Shown in pieces: positions 39,306-47,410 of a DNA stretch of 53,175 bases; within the stretch, counting starts at the first letter, position 1, and each line of letters begins with the position of its first letter. A program made the position numbers and the translations under genes. This stretch comes from a virus. The stretch covers positions 1-53,175 of the IMG/VR virus record IMGVR_UViG_3300032087_001346; one strand, written 5' to 3'. The notes under the pieces were generated by a model. That model did not search any database and had not been told where the DNA came from. It saw nothing but the letters and a program-made list of their open reading frames with translations.

Positions 39306-40321
39306 GTTAGTTTTCCTTCACTTTGATATAGAAACATCTCATCAATCAACTGATGAAATGACACTTTTGTTTGCCAACCCAACTTCTGTTTGGCTTTGGT
39401 TGAATCTCCAAGAAGAAGATCAACCTCTGTTGGTCGATAGAATTTAGGACTACAATCGACAAGAACTTTGTTGCCATCTTTGCCCACGGTGTTTACTCCT
39501 TCGCCTGACCAAGACAAAGAAATACCAAGAAACTTTTCAAAGGAATAGTCAATCAACTCTTTGATGGAGTGTGTCTCTCCAGTAGCAAGAACATAATCTT
39601 CTGGATTGTCTTGCTGTAACATCAGCCACATTCCCTCTACATAATCCTTTGCACTTCCCCAATCACGCTTGCTGTATACATTACCAACAGTCAACTTGTC
39701 AAGTCTTTTTTCTTTAATATCATTCACAGCCTTGACAATCTTTTGTGTTACAAAATTATCCCCTCTCATCGGAGATTCGTGATTAAACAGAATACCGTTA
39801 CAGGCGTACATGTTGTAAGCCTCTCGATAATTCTTAACCATCCAATAGCTGTACAACTTAGCCACGCCATAGGGCGAGCGAGGATAGAAGGGAGTAGTCT
39901 CGGTCTGCGGAGTTTCTACTACCTTCCCATACAACTCTGAAGTAGATGCTTGATAGAACTTACAACTGTCAATCATTCCAAGTGATCTAATTGCCTCAAG
40001 CAATCGAGTAGTACCAAGACCGTCAACATCACCAGTGTATTCAGGAATATCAAAACTAATACGAACATCAGACTGTGCAGCAAGATTATAAATCTCCTGT
40101 GGCTCAACTTCACTTATGATTCTGAGAAGGCCAGAAGTGTCTGTCAAATCTCCATACAGAACTTCAAAATGCTCGCCCTTGTTCAGCTTGTTGATACGTG
40201 TGAAGTTATCTACTGAAGACCTACGAACAACAGAATATACATCATAACCCTTGTCCATCAGGAGTTGAGACAAATAATATCCATCCTGTCCAGAACCGCC
40301 AGTTATTAACGCTCGTTTCAT
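39302..40321 (-). CDS. gmd: GDP-mannose 4,6-dehydratase
   Basis: The 339-aa product is a short-chain dehydrogenase family sugar-nucleotide enzyme that turns GDP-D-mannose into GDP-4-keto-6-deoxymannose. It has the NAD(P) motif [20 protein letters not shown] at residues 6-25, the catalytic S/T...Y...K region around [10 protein letters not shown] and [14 protein letters not shown], and [20 protein letters not shown], all typical of GMD. Length is normal. In a phage, the likely role is to supply deoxysugars for glycan or virion modification by the glycosyltransferases downstream. It lies between a terminator and replication genes. Confidence 0.92.
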   Translation of the reverse strand: MKRALITGGSGQDGYYLSQLLMDKGYDVYSVVRRSSVDNFTRINKLNKGEHFEVLYGDLTDTSGLLRIISEVEPQEIYNLAAQSDVRISFDIPEYTGDVDGLGTTRLLEAIRSLGMIDSCKFYQASTSELYGKVVETPQTETTPFYPRSPYGVAKLYSYWMVKNYREAYNMYACNGILFNHESPMRGDNFVTQKIVKAVNDIKEKRLDKLTVGNVYSKRDWGSAKDYVEGMWLMLQQDNPEDYVLATGETHSIKELIDYSFEKFLGISLSWSGEGVNTVGKDGNKVLVDCSPKFYRPTEVDLLLGDSTKAKQKLGWQTKVSFHQLIDEMFLYQSEGKLT

Positions 40322-40339
40322 TTATAAATCCTAGTTTGT

Positions 40340-40373
40340 AAAAAGATGTTAGCCACCCTCCCGCACTGCTAAC
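40340..40373 (-). terminator. Terminator between ssb and gmd
   Basis: On the minus strand GTTAGC (complement of 40368-40373) pairs with GCTAAC (complement of 40348-40353) around a GC-rich loop, followed by ATCTTTTT. A second short inverted repeat, GTTGTC/GACAAC, lies upstream at about 40378-40402. The placement after the SSB gene, before the GMD start, fits a rho-independent terminator. Confidence 0.6.
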
Positions 40374-40419
40374 TCAGTTGTCTCAAGACCTAAGTGACAA
40401 CCCCTATTTGTGTGTCTAC

Positions 40420-40887
40420 CTAGAAAGGAGCATCTTCGGTAGACTCACCACCACCAGCCACATAACCACCATCAACAGGAGAAAAGTCAGATGAACTTCC
40501 TCCATACTCTACAAGGTCAACAACCTGAAGGGCAATAAGATCAGTAGCAATGCCCTTCTTCTTGTTGTATTCCCATTCGTAAGTTGCGAACTTAACATTG
40601 ACCTGACTGCCATTACCAATCAAAGAACCATCCCAAGAATTGTTTTGAGAGTCTTTGATAACAGGAGCATTACGCTGTGTACCGTCACGCTTGTACACCT
40701 TGCGCTTGATCTTGATAAAATCACCACGATCATCTCCTTTGTTCTGAACATTCAGACCAAGACTGTCCATCAGACTTTTGCCATCATCGTCAAGGCAAAC
40801 GTCAACGCACCAAACAGGTTCATAGGTAGTGTTAGGTGCAGTAACACTAGCCCAGTACGCTTTACCAGAAACAATATGAGTATCCAT
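40420..40887 (-). CDS. Single-stranded DNA-binding protein, T7 gp2.5-like
   Basis: I use ATG 40887 (MDTHIVSGKAYWASVTAPNT) because AGGAG lies 8 nt before it; a longer frame has no such site. The product has OB-fold-like strands, FIKIKRKVYKRDGTQRNAPV, NGSQVNVKFATYEWEYNKKK and LQVVDLVEYG, then a Gly/Ser linker and an acidic C-terminal tail ending TEDAPF, the SSB-type partner-binding tail. It coats ssDNA and coordinates the polymerase and helicase. It has its own upstream control region. Confidence 0.85.
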   Translation of the reverse strand: MDTHIVSGKAYWASVTAPNTTYEPVWCVDVCLDDDGKSLMDSLGLNVQNKGDDRGDFIKIKRKVYKRDGTQRNAPVIKDSQNNSWDGSLIGNGSQVNVKFATYEWEYNKKKGIATDLIALQVVDLVEYGGSSSDFSPVDGGYVAGGGESTEDAPF

Positions 40888-40899
40888 ACTCTTTTCTCC

Positions 40900-40990
40900 T
40901 TTACGGTTTACCAAGTCTACCTACTTGGTTTGTCACGGTGTGCGAATACTGACACACCCCTCATGCAGTGTCAAGAACTTTTTTTGACAA
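40900..40990 (-). promoter_or_regulatory. Promoter and dyads upstream of ssb
   Basis: On the minus strand a perfect TTGACA occurs at 40969-40974, with a weak CAGTAT-type -10 about 17 bp downstream. The same 50 bp carry inverted repeats: TGACAC/GTGTCA around the -35/spacer, and GGTGTG/CACACC near 40938-40960. These could be operator half-sites over the promoter. Confidence 0.4.
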
Positions 40991-40991
40991 C

Positions 40992-41561
40992 CTACAACTT
41001 TTTTACAGCCTCGTCGTAAGACATAAGGTTTTTCTGTTCCATGTTGTAGCACACTCTAGGAAATTTACCATTGGCTGTATTATAATTCTCGTCCTTTAGC
41101 AATAACTTAGCTGGACAAAAGCCTCTAAGAGAAACTCTATTCTTATCCTCTATGACAGCAAGACAAAATAAATCTACAATATCTCCAGCCTTGATTGTCT
41201 TACAGACAAGTCTTCCGGTAGTATACGTTGTTGTCTTAACGTCTATTGTCAGGCCATCTAATTCCAAATCTCCATTGTCAGTCCCTTTAGCCACAGATCG
41301 TGGTTGAATACTAAAGAAATCATAAGGATATTGGTTTACTGCTTTTAAAAAAGCTAGCTCACCATAACAGCCCATTATATCCCAACGATAAGGATCACCT
41401 AAACCTGCCTTATATGAAGTTTGTTTTATTGAATTGGCGCGATTATTGTCATAGCGTTTCTTTGCAATATCCTCACAGAGATAAACTTCCGTATCATTAA
41501 ATTCTACTAATGTGTTTGTGACCAGTTCAGGCCGACTTTGTATTCGCTGTCGAGCGGGCAT
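40992..41561 (-). CDS. PD-(D/E)XK nuclease-like protein, 189 aa
   Basis: The start MPARQRIQSRPELVTNTLVE has AAGGA just upstream; it overlaps the 3' end of the polymerase gene by 55 bp. The core DIMGCYGELAFLKAVNQYPY, then DNGDLELDGLTIDVKTTTY, reads E...D(X)n(D/E)XK with V-K, the PD-(D/E)XK pattern. A small replication-linked nuclease is likely. No known subfamily is assigned. Confidence 0.7.
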   Translation of the reverse strand: MPARQRIQSRPELVTNTLVEFNDTEVYLCEDIAKKRYDNNRANSIKQTSYKAGLGDPYRWDIMGCYGELAFLKAVNQYPYDFFSIQPRSVAKGTDNGDLELDGLTIDVKTTTYTTGRLVCKTIKAGDIVDLFCLAVIEDKNRVSLRGFCPAKLLLKDENYNTANGKFPRVCYNMEQKNLMSYDEAVKKL

Positions 41562-43228
41562 TTTATCCTTAACCTCTCTTCTGTTTTCTTCATAGCCAGT
41601 TTAGTTATTTCACCAAACTCTTCAGCCTGATCCTTGTAAACCTCATGCTGATACTCGTCATGGATTGACGCGACAAGATTGGCATTAATTTTATTATGTC
41701 TCATTAAAAGATGTATGTCAACTAACCATTGCTTACAAATAACTGCACCAGCACCTTGAATTAAAAGGTTTACCGCAGAGTGTTTATTTCTGACGATAAG
41801 TTTTCTACCATCAAGACCAAACAAGTATCCTCTGCTTGATGCTGCATCTACTTTTTGTCTCAGAGTTGCTAAAGCAGGGACGTTTGCAAGGAATGTATCT
41901 ATTAGTCTTTGACCATCTGCTGCAGTACCACCAACAACTGATCCTATTTTTGCAGCGCCAGCACCATAGATAAAGGCATAGATAAATGTCTTTGCCTGAT
42001 CGCGAGTCTCAAGACCAGCCGCTTGTTGATTGGCTGTGTGTATATCTCCATCGACAACTTCACTAGTGAATTTAGGATCATTCAGATAGTGCGCTAATGC
42101 TCTGAGTTCCAGAGAAGAAGCATCACAGCCGACAAGACTGTAATCAGGTGATGCAGTTGTCCAACATTCTCTGCACTCTTTTCCATAAGGTGAATAAGAA
42201 GCAGGGACTTGTGCCATGTTGGGTGAATGGTGTGCCATACGTCCAGAGATTGCGCGAAGAGTAAGAACTTGTCCGTGTACTTTTCCATCATTCTTTACTG
42301 CATCTATCCAAGACTGTACCTGTGCTATTCTTTTACGGAGCATTAGAAACTCTGCAATTTTCTTTGCCTCTGGCAAGTCAACATCTTTAAGTACACCCTC
42401 ATCTACGATTGGATGACCCTTGTCTGTAAACTTCTGAGGTTGCCAGCCACGCAACAAGAGACGTTTTACAATCTGTTGTCTGGACGATAGATTAAATTCC
42501 TGATACTCAATAGCTGAGTGATCGCCAGCTACAATAGACTTGTCTTCTATGTGTCGCAGACCAACAGATGACAGCGTACCATCTTTCTTTATTTTAATCT
42601 TAACATCTCTTGTATGGGTGGGAAGGGGAGGAAACATTTTAGTAACCTCACTCTCTATTGAATCAGACTTATCCTTCAGCCTAGCAACAAGACACATAGC
42701 CTTTTGCATATCAAGAGCAAAGCCGTTTCGTTCTTGAGCAGAAACTAAATGCCTGACTCTATATTCAAGATCAATACATTCTCTACTGATTTGTTTTAAT
42801 TCTGGCTGTAGAGTTATATACAGCCTCTCAGTTAGTTCTACATCACGTATACAATAGTCTATCATCTCTTGAGAGAGGCAGGAGAAATCGTGAAAGTCTA
42901 TCTTGTTAAACCCTAGCCTACCTCCCCATGCCTCAAGAGAATGACCACCATCCCTTACAGGATTGGTAAGCTGAGATAAGATCATTGTATCTTCGATACG
43001 ATCTATAGTTATGTTGCATGAGGTTAGTCTGTTAAGAACATCAGCGTCAAAAGATATTCCGTTGTGCATGATAAACTTTGACACACGCTTTGCGAATACC
43101 GGGAATGTCTCGTAACACTGATGTTCTTTCCAGACATGTACCTTTCCAGAAACTCTTTCTTTCGCTACGATGCAATATATTTCCTTTGCATCGAGAGAAT
43201 CAGTTTCGATGTCCAGTACAACTTCCAT
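41507..43228 (-). CDS. DNA polymerase, family A (T7-like)
   Basis: The 573-aa replicative polymerase begins directly with exonuclease motif I (VVLDIETDSL), has Exo II FIMHNGISFDADVL and Exo III YCIRDVELTERLY, so proofreading looks intact. Polymerase motif A is DASSLELRALAHYL (about residue 369), B is RDQAKTFIYAFIYGAG (about 419) and C is SIHDEYQHEV (about 524). The O-helix residue equivalent to E. coli F762/T7 Y526 is Tyr. The enzyme is shorter than T7 gp5 (704 aa); the thioredoxin-binding insert is not obvious. It is encoded right after the primase-helicase. Confidence 0.95.
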   Translation of the reverse strand: MEVVLDIETDSLDAKEIYCIVAKERVSGKVHVWKEHQCYETFPVFAKRVSKFIMHNGISFDADVLNRLTSCNITIDRIEDTMILSQLTNPVRDGGHSLEAWGGRLGFNKIDFHDFSCLSQEMIDYCIRDVELTERLYITLQPELKQISRECIDLEYRVRHLVSAQERNGFALDMQKAMCLVARLKDKSDSIESEVTKMFPPLPTHTRDVKIKIKKDGTLSSVGLRHIEDKSIVAGDHSAIEYQEFNLSSRQQIVKRLLLRGWQPQKFTDKGHPIVDEGVLKDVDLPEAKKIAEFLMLRKRIAQVQSWIDAVKNDGKVHGQVLTLRAISGRMAHHSPNMAQVPASYSPYGKECRECWTTASPDYSLVGCDASSLELRALAHYLNDPKFTSEVVDGDIHTANQQAAGLETRDQAKTFIYAFIYGAGAAKIGSVVGGTAADGQRLIDTFLANVPALATLRQKVDAASSRGYLFGLDGRKLIVRNKHSAVNLLIQGAGAVICKQWLVDIHLLMRHNKINANLVASIHDEYQHEVYKDQAEEFGEITKLAMKKTEERLRIKCPLDSEYKVGLNWSQTH

Positions 43229-43230
43229 AA

Positions 43231-44898
43231 CTAAAGTTCCTGATCTTGAGTATTCTCCTCACCATCATCGCCTAGATTATGTACCTCTGTCAACCGTCCT
43301 GTGTCCTTGTTAAAGAACAGGTGTGCAGCTACACCAGTGTCACCAGCGTATCGGTTCTTCAATACTCTGATCGTAGTGGTGTTGGCAATATTAGGATCGT
43401 CTGACTGTTGATCACGCTCCATAGCTACTACTGCATCAGATAACTGTGCGATGGATTGTGATCCACGCAGATGAGACAGAGTAACTTCTCTACCATTCTC
43501 ATGGCCGTTATCACCCTGTGCGCGGCGCAGGTGAGAGACAAGAAGCATAGCCACGTTAGTCTCTTCAACGATTGACCGTAGCTTGGTCATCAGATTGTCG
43601 ATGTTCCTTCGCTCATCATCTCCCTCAAGACCAGAGACTAGAATAGATAGATGGTCAAGGAAAATCCACTTACAATCAAGCGCCTTCACCATGTAGCGAA
43701 CACGAGACAGTATCTCGTCAGTCTTCATACTTCCAAAGTGATCGAAGGCAAAGAACCGTCGAGTACCTACCGTAGCCTCTTGCCACTTGCGAAGATCGTT
43801 CATGCTAAACTGATCGCGTATCTCCCTGATGTATAATCTGGCGTTAGCCTCGACCGACATGAGATGAAAGATGGTGGACCGAACATTTTCTTCGAGAGAG
43901 ATAACACCAATGTTTTCTTCTGTGTTGTTAAGAACATGGTGCATAAGCTCACGCATCACACTGGACTTACCTGTTCCTGTACCGGCAGTGAACGTCACAA
44001 GTTCGCCAGTACGAATACCATATAGCTTTTCATTCAGCCCATCAAAAGGATATAGACAAGTCTTGTAAGTGCCTTCCTCGTACAACGTATCACCCATGTC
44101 GGCAAGGTTAAGAATACCAGCCGGGGTGTGAACCTTTGCGTTCCACCATGCTTGAGAAAACTGTTCGCGTTTACCTGATTGAAGATACTCAGACGCATCT
44201 TTACCATCTGTCATGCAGACAATGCGGCAAGTGTTTGGCTCGAAAAGGCTTGCAACTTTCTGTGCCGCTTTTCTTCCATGCTCATCAGCATCAAAGCACA
44301 ACACAACATTATCAAACTTTGATAGATATTCTAGGTTTGCCTTGCAATCCTTGTACGCTCCTTGCGCGCCAGTCTTGATTGATACAACAGGCCATTTACT
44401 GCCAAGCATTTCAAATGCAGCAAGAGCATCTAACTCACCTTCGCACACCGTGATGTATTTACCACCGGATGAAAAGAGGTTCTGACCAAACATAACGGCC
44501 TTACCAAGCGCACCTTTCGGCTCGGAAGGAAATGTCTTGTCGGCTAGCACACGCACCTTATCGACAATGTGATTGCCCTGTGCGTCATGGTAGGGATATC
44601 GGTGTTTGATAATATTCCCTGATGAATCTTTTACAATTCTCACATTGTATTTTTTACAAGTCTCTTGGGAAATTTTTCTGTCAGGTATTGCAGAGACAAC
44701 TCCGCTGGCATTGGTGATTGGACTTACATTAGTTTCGATTGGTGTAGACATGATAGGATATTCTCCTTCTCCATCAAATCTCGTTTCACAACTAAAGCAA
44801 AATTCATGTCCATCTGAATAGATTGAACGTGCATCAGATGAACCACAACTATCGCACGGTTGGTGCGACTTAATCAGTACGCTTTCTTCATCGTCCAT
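43231..44898 (-). CDS. Primase-helicase, T7 gp4-like
   Basis: The 555-aa bifunctional protein has an N-terminal zinc ribbon (C15, C18, C34, C37), a TOPRIM primase region with ITVCEGELDALAAFEMLG, and a RecA-like hexameric helicase with Walker A FTAGTGTGKSSVMREL at about 304-319, Walker B IFLDHLSIL and LLVSHLRRAQG. Length and order match T7 gp4. It unwinds the fork and primes the lagging strand for the polymerase next to it. AGAGG precedes the ATG. Confidence 0.95.
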   Translation of the reverse strand: MDDEESVLIKSHQPCDSCGSSDARSIYSDGHEFCFSCETRFDGEGEYPIMSTPIETNVSPITNASGVVSAIPDRKISQETCKKYNVRIVKDSSGNIIKHRYPYHDAQGNHIVDKVRVLADKTFPSEPKGALGKAVMFGQNLFSSGGKYITVCEGELDALAAFEMLGSKWPVVSIKTGAQGAYKDCKANLEYLSKFDNVVLCFDADEHGRKAAQKVASLFEPNTCRIVCMTDGKDASEYLQSGKREQFSQAWWNAKVHTPAGILNLADMGDTLYEEGTYKTCLYPFDGLNEKLYGIRTGELVTFTAGTGTGKSSVMRELMHHVLNNTEENIGVISLEENVRSTIFHLMSVEANARLYIREIRDQFSMNDLRKWQEATVGTRRFFAFDHFGSMKTDEILSRVRYMVKALDCKWIFLDHLSILVSGLEGDDERRNIDNLMTKLRSIVEETNVAMLLVSHLRRAQGDNGHENGREVTLSHLRGSQSIAQLSDAVVAMERDQQSDDPNIANTTTIRVLKNRYAGDTGVAAHLFFNKDTGRLTEVHNLGDDGEENTQDQEL

Positions 44899-44927
44899 TG
44901 TTACCTCTTGGTGTGTGGTGGTGGTAC

Positions 44928-44956
44928 TTCTTAGACTACTTTATATCTGTTGTCAA
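44928..44956 (-). promoter_or_regulatory. Promoter upstream of primase-helicase
   Basis: On the minus strand TTGACA (44951-44956) and TAAGAA (44928-44933) are separated by exactly 17 bp. The perfect -35 and spacing recall the early promoter near 1260-1288. It lies 30 bp upstream of the primase-helicase start, so it can initiate the replication genes. Confidence 0.5.
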
Positions 44957-44963
44957 CCCTCCT

Positions 44964-45140
44964 CTAACAGTCCTGTTGATCCATAATGTTTGAGACAAAA
45001 TTAAAGTCACCTGATTTTATTTCTTCAGTTTCTTCAGAAGCTAATCGTCTAGCTTCTTTCCTAGAGTATCCTTCCTCAAGATAAAGGTCGAGTAACTCTT
45101 TGTAGATTGTCTTTCTATCTTTCTCCCATAGGTGTTTCAT
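44964..45140 (-). CDS. 58-aa charged helical protein
   Basis: ATG 45140 overlaps the previous stop (ATGA). The product MKHLWEKDRKTIYKELLDLY continues LEEGYSRKEARRLASEETEE, a likely two-helix unit with LEEGYS..EA..LA, which resembles short helical DNA- or protein-interaction modules. It is the last gene before the primase-helicase promoter. No family assigned. Confidence 0.65.
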   Translation of the reverse strand: MKHLWEKDRKTIYKELLDLYLEEGYSRKEARRLASEETEEIKSGDFNFVSNIMDQQDC

Positions 45141-45283
45141 TTTCCCTGTCCACGATATTTTTTATAGTTTCTACGTTTATGTTTATTTTTTGGATTAGTA
45201 TTTATTGAATGACCAATGCTTGTCTGCATGTGTCGTGTTATCTCAATCTTGGATTTAAGTCCAATCTCTTTCTTGCTTGCCAT
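45137..45283 (-). CDS. 48-aa basic protein
   Basis: ATG 45283 overlaps the ThyX stop (TAATG). The product MASKKEIGLKSKIEITRHMQ then TSIGHSINTNPKNKHKRRNY ends in a Lys/Arg-rich tail (KKYRGQGK). It resembles small ribosome- or nucleic-acid-binding basic peptides in composition only. Overlap with both neighbours supports translation. Confidence 0.6.
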   Translation of the reverse strand: MASKKEIGLKSKIEITRHMQTSIGHSINTNPKNKHKRRNYKKYRGQGK

Positions 45284-45984
45284 TAGTGAATAACTTTCTC
45301 ATTTACTTTTGTAGTCAGTGCCTTCCAACTTTCGGGATACAGCACAGAAATAATATTATTCCATTTGTCTGCCAAGTCCCTTATCTCTTTCTGTGCATCA
45401 AAGCTACTGCGTAGTTTATATGCTCTAGCAAAAGCAGCTAATGAACCAGTCACATAATAGCTGGTATAAGTAGACTGTGGAAGGACCATCCTCGCCTGTT
45501 CAGGACATACTCCAACATGCAATAGGTAGTCATAAGTCCATAAACAATTATCTATAGCCGCTTTATAATTATCTACAAGAAGTTTTTTTCCATTACCCAA
45601 TGTTGGATTTACATCAATGATAGTATTGCTACTTCCCTGCTTTGCATCCTCAGACTTTCCTCTCCACTCGTCGGGAATATAAAACTCAGGATCGTCATCT
45701 ACATACCGCCTACTTACTTCGTTGTATGTAAAACCAATAGTATGCTTGAACCTTTGCCTCGCTACGAATATAGGTACTTCTTCTCTAAGAGTAATTGAAC
45801 AGTGAGTGAATGGAGTGAAGTGATTATTCTTTGCAAGGTATGAAATTAACTTCTTGTCCTTGTCGTGAAGCTCTTTTCCTGTCAGCGTATTCTTTTTCCA
45901 GTCAGACTCTTTGTCGAAAGATACTCTTGCTGAATTAACAACGGTAAGATCATCACCAAGACAAGAAATAAGTTCAGCTTTCAT
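45283..45984 (-). CDS. thyX: Flavin-dependent thymidylate synthase ThyX
   Basis: The 233-aa enzyme converts dUMP to dTMP using FAD and methylene-THF. The fold features are SARVSFDKES, HFTPFTHCSITLREEVPIFV and ARQRFKHTIGFTYNEVSRRY (residues 75-94), plus CPEQARMVLPQSTYTSYYVT near the end. The ThyX motif differs from the cellular RHRxxSxNExSxRY: here KHTIGFTYNEVSRRY, with the Arg and Ser changed and one extra residue. This is a phage-type ThyX variant as I recall it. It is co-encoded with dCMP deaminase and RNR. Confidence 0.85.
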   Translation of the reverse strand: MKAELISCLGDDLTVVNSARVSFDKESDWKKNTLTGKELHDKDKKLISYLAKNNHFTPFTHCSITLREEVPIFVARQRFKHTIGFTYNEVSRRYVDDDPEFYIPDEWRGKSEDAKQGSSNTIIDVNPTLGNGKKLLVDNYKAAIDNCLWTYDYLLHVGVCPEQARMVLPQSTYTSYYVTGSLAAFARAYKLRSSFDAQKEIRDLADKWNNIISVLYPESWKALTTKVNEKVIH

Positions 45985-46141
45985 TGAGTTTTCTTTCTGA
46001 TAATTGTTCTAGTTTGTCTTCTAATTTATTTACTTTTTCTTTTAAGTAAGTGTTCTCTTCTTTTAATTCCATTATTCTTTTATACAATGAATAAGTATTA
46101 TCTGTCATTTGTTTTATCTGGTCTTTTAACAGCTTCTCCAT
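45974..46141 (-). CDS. Leucine-zipper miniprotein, 55 aa
   Basis: ATG 46141 to TGA 45974-45976 overlaps the ThyX start by 11 bp. The product MEKLLKDQIKQMTDNTYSLY is followed by a heptad helix with Leu at residues 26, 33, 40 and 47, rich in E and K. It should form a coiled-coil dimer. It has no basic DNA-binding region at the N-terminus, so it is probably a protein-protein partner, perhaps of a host protein. The same position by ThyX suggests joint translation. Confidence 0.7.
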   Translation of the reverse strand: MEKLLKDQIKQMTDNTYSLYKRIMELKEENTYLKEKVNKLEDKLEQLSERKLNES

Positions 46142-46153
46142 AACTTATTCCTC

Positions 46154-46411
46154 TTAGTTTTTTAAAACCTCGTCCCTTAAAACAGACAATCTAGTAGCAA
46201 CGTCGTGTAGTTGTTGTTCTTGTCTTAGATTTAGAAAACTAATTTCATTAACCTTATCAAGAACTTCATTGATTGTTGCTACATAATATCCTTTATTATT
46301 TCTATGTTCTTTTAACAAATCAGACAACACTATCTTAACTCTTTCTGTCTCTAACTTATTATTGTTAGCTTTAGAAACTCCATCAAGAATAACTGTTAGT
46401 CTTTTTTCCAT
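46154..46411 (-). CDS. 85-aa helical early protein
   Basis: The product MEKRLTVILDGVSKANNNKL and later EVLDKVNEISFLNLRQEQQL is predominantly helical with amphipathic segments and no cysteine. It starts within the stop of the next upstream gene. The host or phage target is unknown. Confidence 0.65.
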   Translation of the reverse strand: MEKRLTVILDGVSKANNNKLETERVKIVLSDLLKEHRNNKGYYVATINEVLDKVNEISFLNLRQEQQLHDVATRLSVLRDEVLKN

Positions 46412-46713
46412 TAAAAAGAATCTCCAAAACCAGAGTCAGGATATTCTTTTTTATTATCTAGAGAAGAAGAATAACTTTCTAATTCACGTTTAATATTATC
46501 TATATCTTTAATAACATTATTGATATAGTCTTTATTAAGATTATTAAAGTCTTTGTCTTGAATACTATCAAGAATTAAATCTTTAATAGTATTAATAGAA
46601 ACTATACTAGGCATATAGTCTAAGTTATCACGGTATAAAGTTAGACAAACGCCGTCCTTTCGTAACTCACAAACAAGAAAAAGGTCGGTGTAAATCTTTA
46701 TGTTCTTCCTCAT
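46411..46713 (-). CDS. 100-aa early protein
   Basis: The product MRKNIKIYTDLFLVCELRKD is mixed alpha/beta at the start with a Leu/Ile/Asp-rich middle and an acidic/polar tail ending DSGFGDSF. It overlaps the deaminase stop. I do not recognise it. Confidence 0.65.
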   Translation of the reverse strand: MRKNIKIYTDLFLVCELRKDGVCLTLYRDNLDYMPSIVSINTIKDLILDSIQDKDFNNLNKDYINNVIKDIDNIKRELESYSSSLDNKKEYPDSGFGDSF

Positions 46714-47126
46714 AACTTCTCCAGTTCTCCATTGAGGTTAGTATAAAAAACATTTTTAATTCCAAACTCAACAATACACCTATAACATCCCGAACAAGGT
46801 TTGGCAATAGTCTTCTCGAAAATATTTTTCCTTGGCTGATGTGATTTTCTTTTGACACGAACAACAATTAATGTACACTTCGACAGGTCGTCCATCTGCC
46901 TTGCTGCGTTCTTGATTGCAGCTATCTCTGCATGTAGGTGTATTGCATGTTCATGCTTGCCATACTTGGCTTGAAACGGATCGGTCTTGTACGAATTAAC
47001 ACCAAGACCTACAAGATTATTCTTATACCATACACCTGCCGCAAGACGATAGCAACGAACTGGATCGGTGATATCTTCTGCCACTCTGGCAAGCAGATCA
47101 ACCGCCTTTTCCATTCGGACAGTCAT
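46710..47126 (-). CDS. dCMP deaminase-type protein
   Basis: I choose ATG 47126 (MTVRMEKAVDLLARVAEDIT), which has GGAGAAGGA upstream. The 138-aa product has zinc motif HAEIAAIKNAA (H65, E67) and PCSGC (C111, C114), the cytidine/deoxycytidylate deaminase signature. It makes dUMP for ThyX. A long region between the two zinc motifs is normal for phage dCMP deaminases. Two palindromic sites lie immediately upstream. Confidence 0.88.
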   Translation of the reverse strand: MTVRMEKAVDLLARVAEDITDPVRCYRLAAGVWYKNNLVGLGVNSYKTDPFQAKYGKHEHAIHLHAEIAAIKNAARQMDDLSKCTLIVVRVKRKSHQPRKNIFEKTIAKPCSGCYRCIVEFGIKNVFYTNLNGELEKL

Positions 47127-47165
47127 TGTCCTTCTCCGTTCATAAGTAGTGAAGGGCAAGCCTAC

Positions 47166-47213
47166 TACACTAGTGTAATAGACCTGCCCCGTTTCATCAC
47201 TAGGGTCTAGTGA
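47166..47213. promoter_or_regulatory. Palindromic sites upstream of the deaminase
   Basis: TACACTAGTGTA (47166-47177) is a perfect 12-bp palindrome, and TCACTAG-GGT-CTAGTGA (47197-47213) is a perfect 7-bp inverted repeat. They lie 40-90 bp upstream of the deaminase ATG; the second overlaps the stop of the gene upstream. The core CACTAGTG recurs at 50263-50270 and 51098-51105, so it is probably an operator for a phage regulator. Confidence 0.5.
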
Positions 47214-47383
47214 ATGGTAGGCATACTAAAATCAATCTCGCCCATCCATTCTTCAAGACCATTGAGAAAGTCGTTTATGTCCTGAATATCAATCTGTTCT
47301 ACAGACTCACTATCAGAGACATCTAAGATGTAGTCCCGCATGTATGTAGGGATTTCATCGTGGGTTTTGTATTTGTAAACCAT
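47207..47383 (-). CDS. 58-aa acidic early protein
   Basis: ATG 47383 follows AAGGAAAG. The product MVYKYKTHDEIPTYMRDYIL, then SVEQIDIQDINDFLNGLEEW, is small and acidic with a Trp/Met-rich end (WMGEIDFSMPTIH). The charge pattern is like DNA-mimic or host-takeover peptides, but this is a guess. It lies between DUF932 and the deaminase. Confidence 0.7.
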   Translation of the reverse strand: MVYKYKTHDEIPTYMRDYILDVSDSESVEQIDIQDINDFLNGLEEWMGEIDFSMPTIH

Positions 47384-47410
47384 AGCAACTTTCCTTTCTC
47401 AGTGTTGTGA

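Noticed and set aside
42059-42068. A CACTAGTG site inside the polymerase gene
   Set aside because: It is within coding sequence, lacks the wider 16-bp match and is probably chance.
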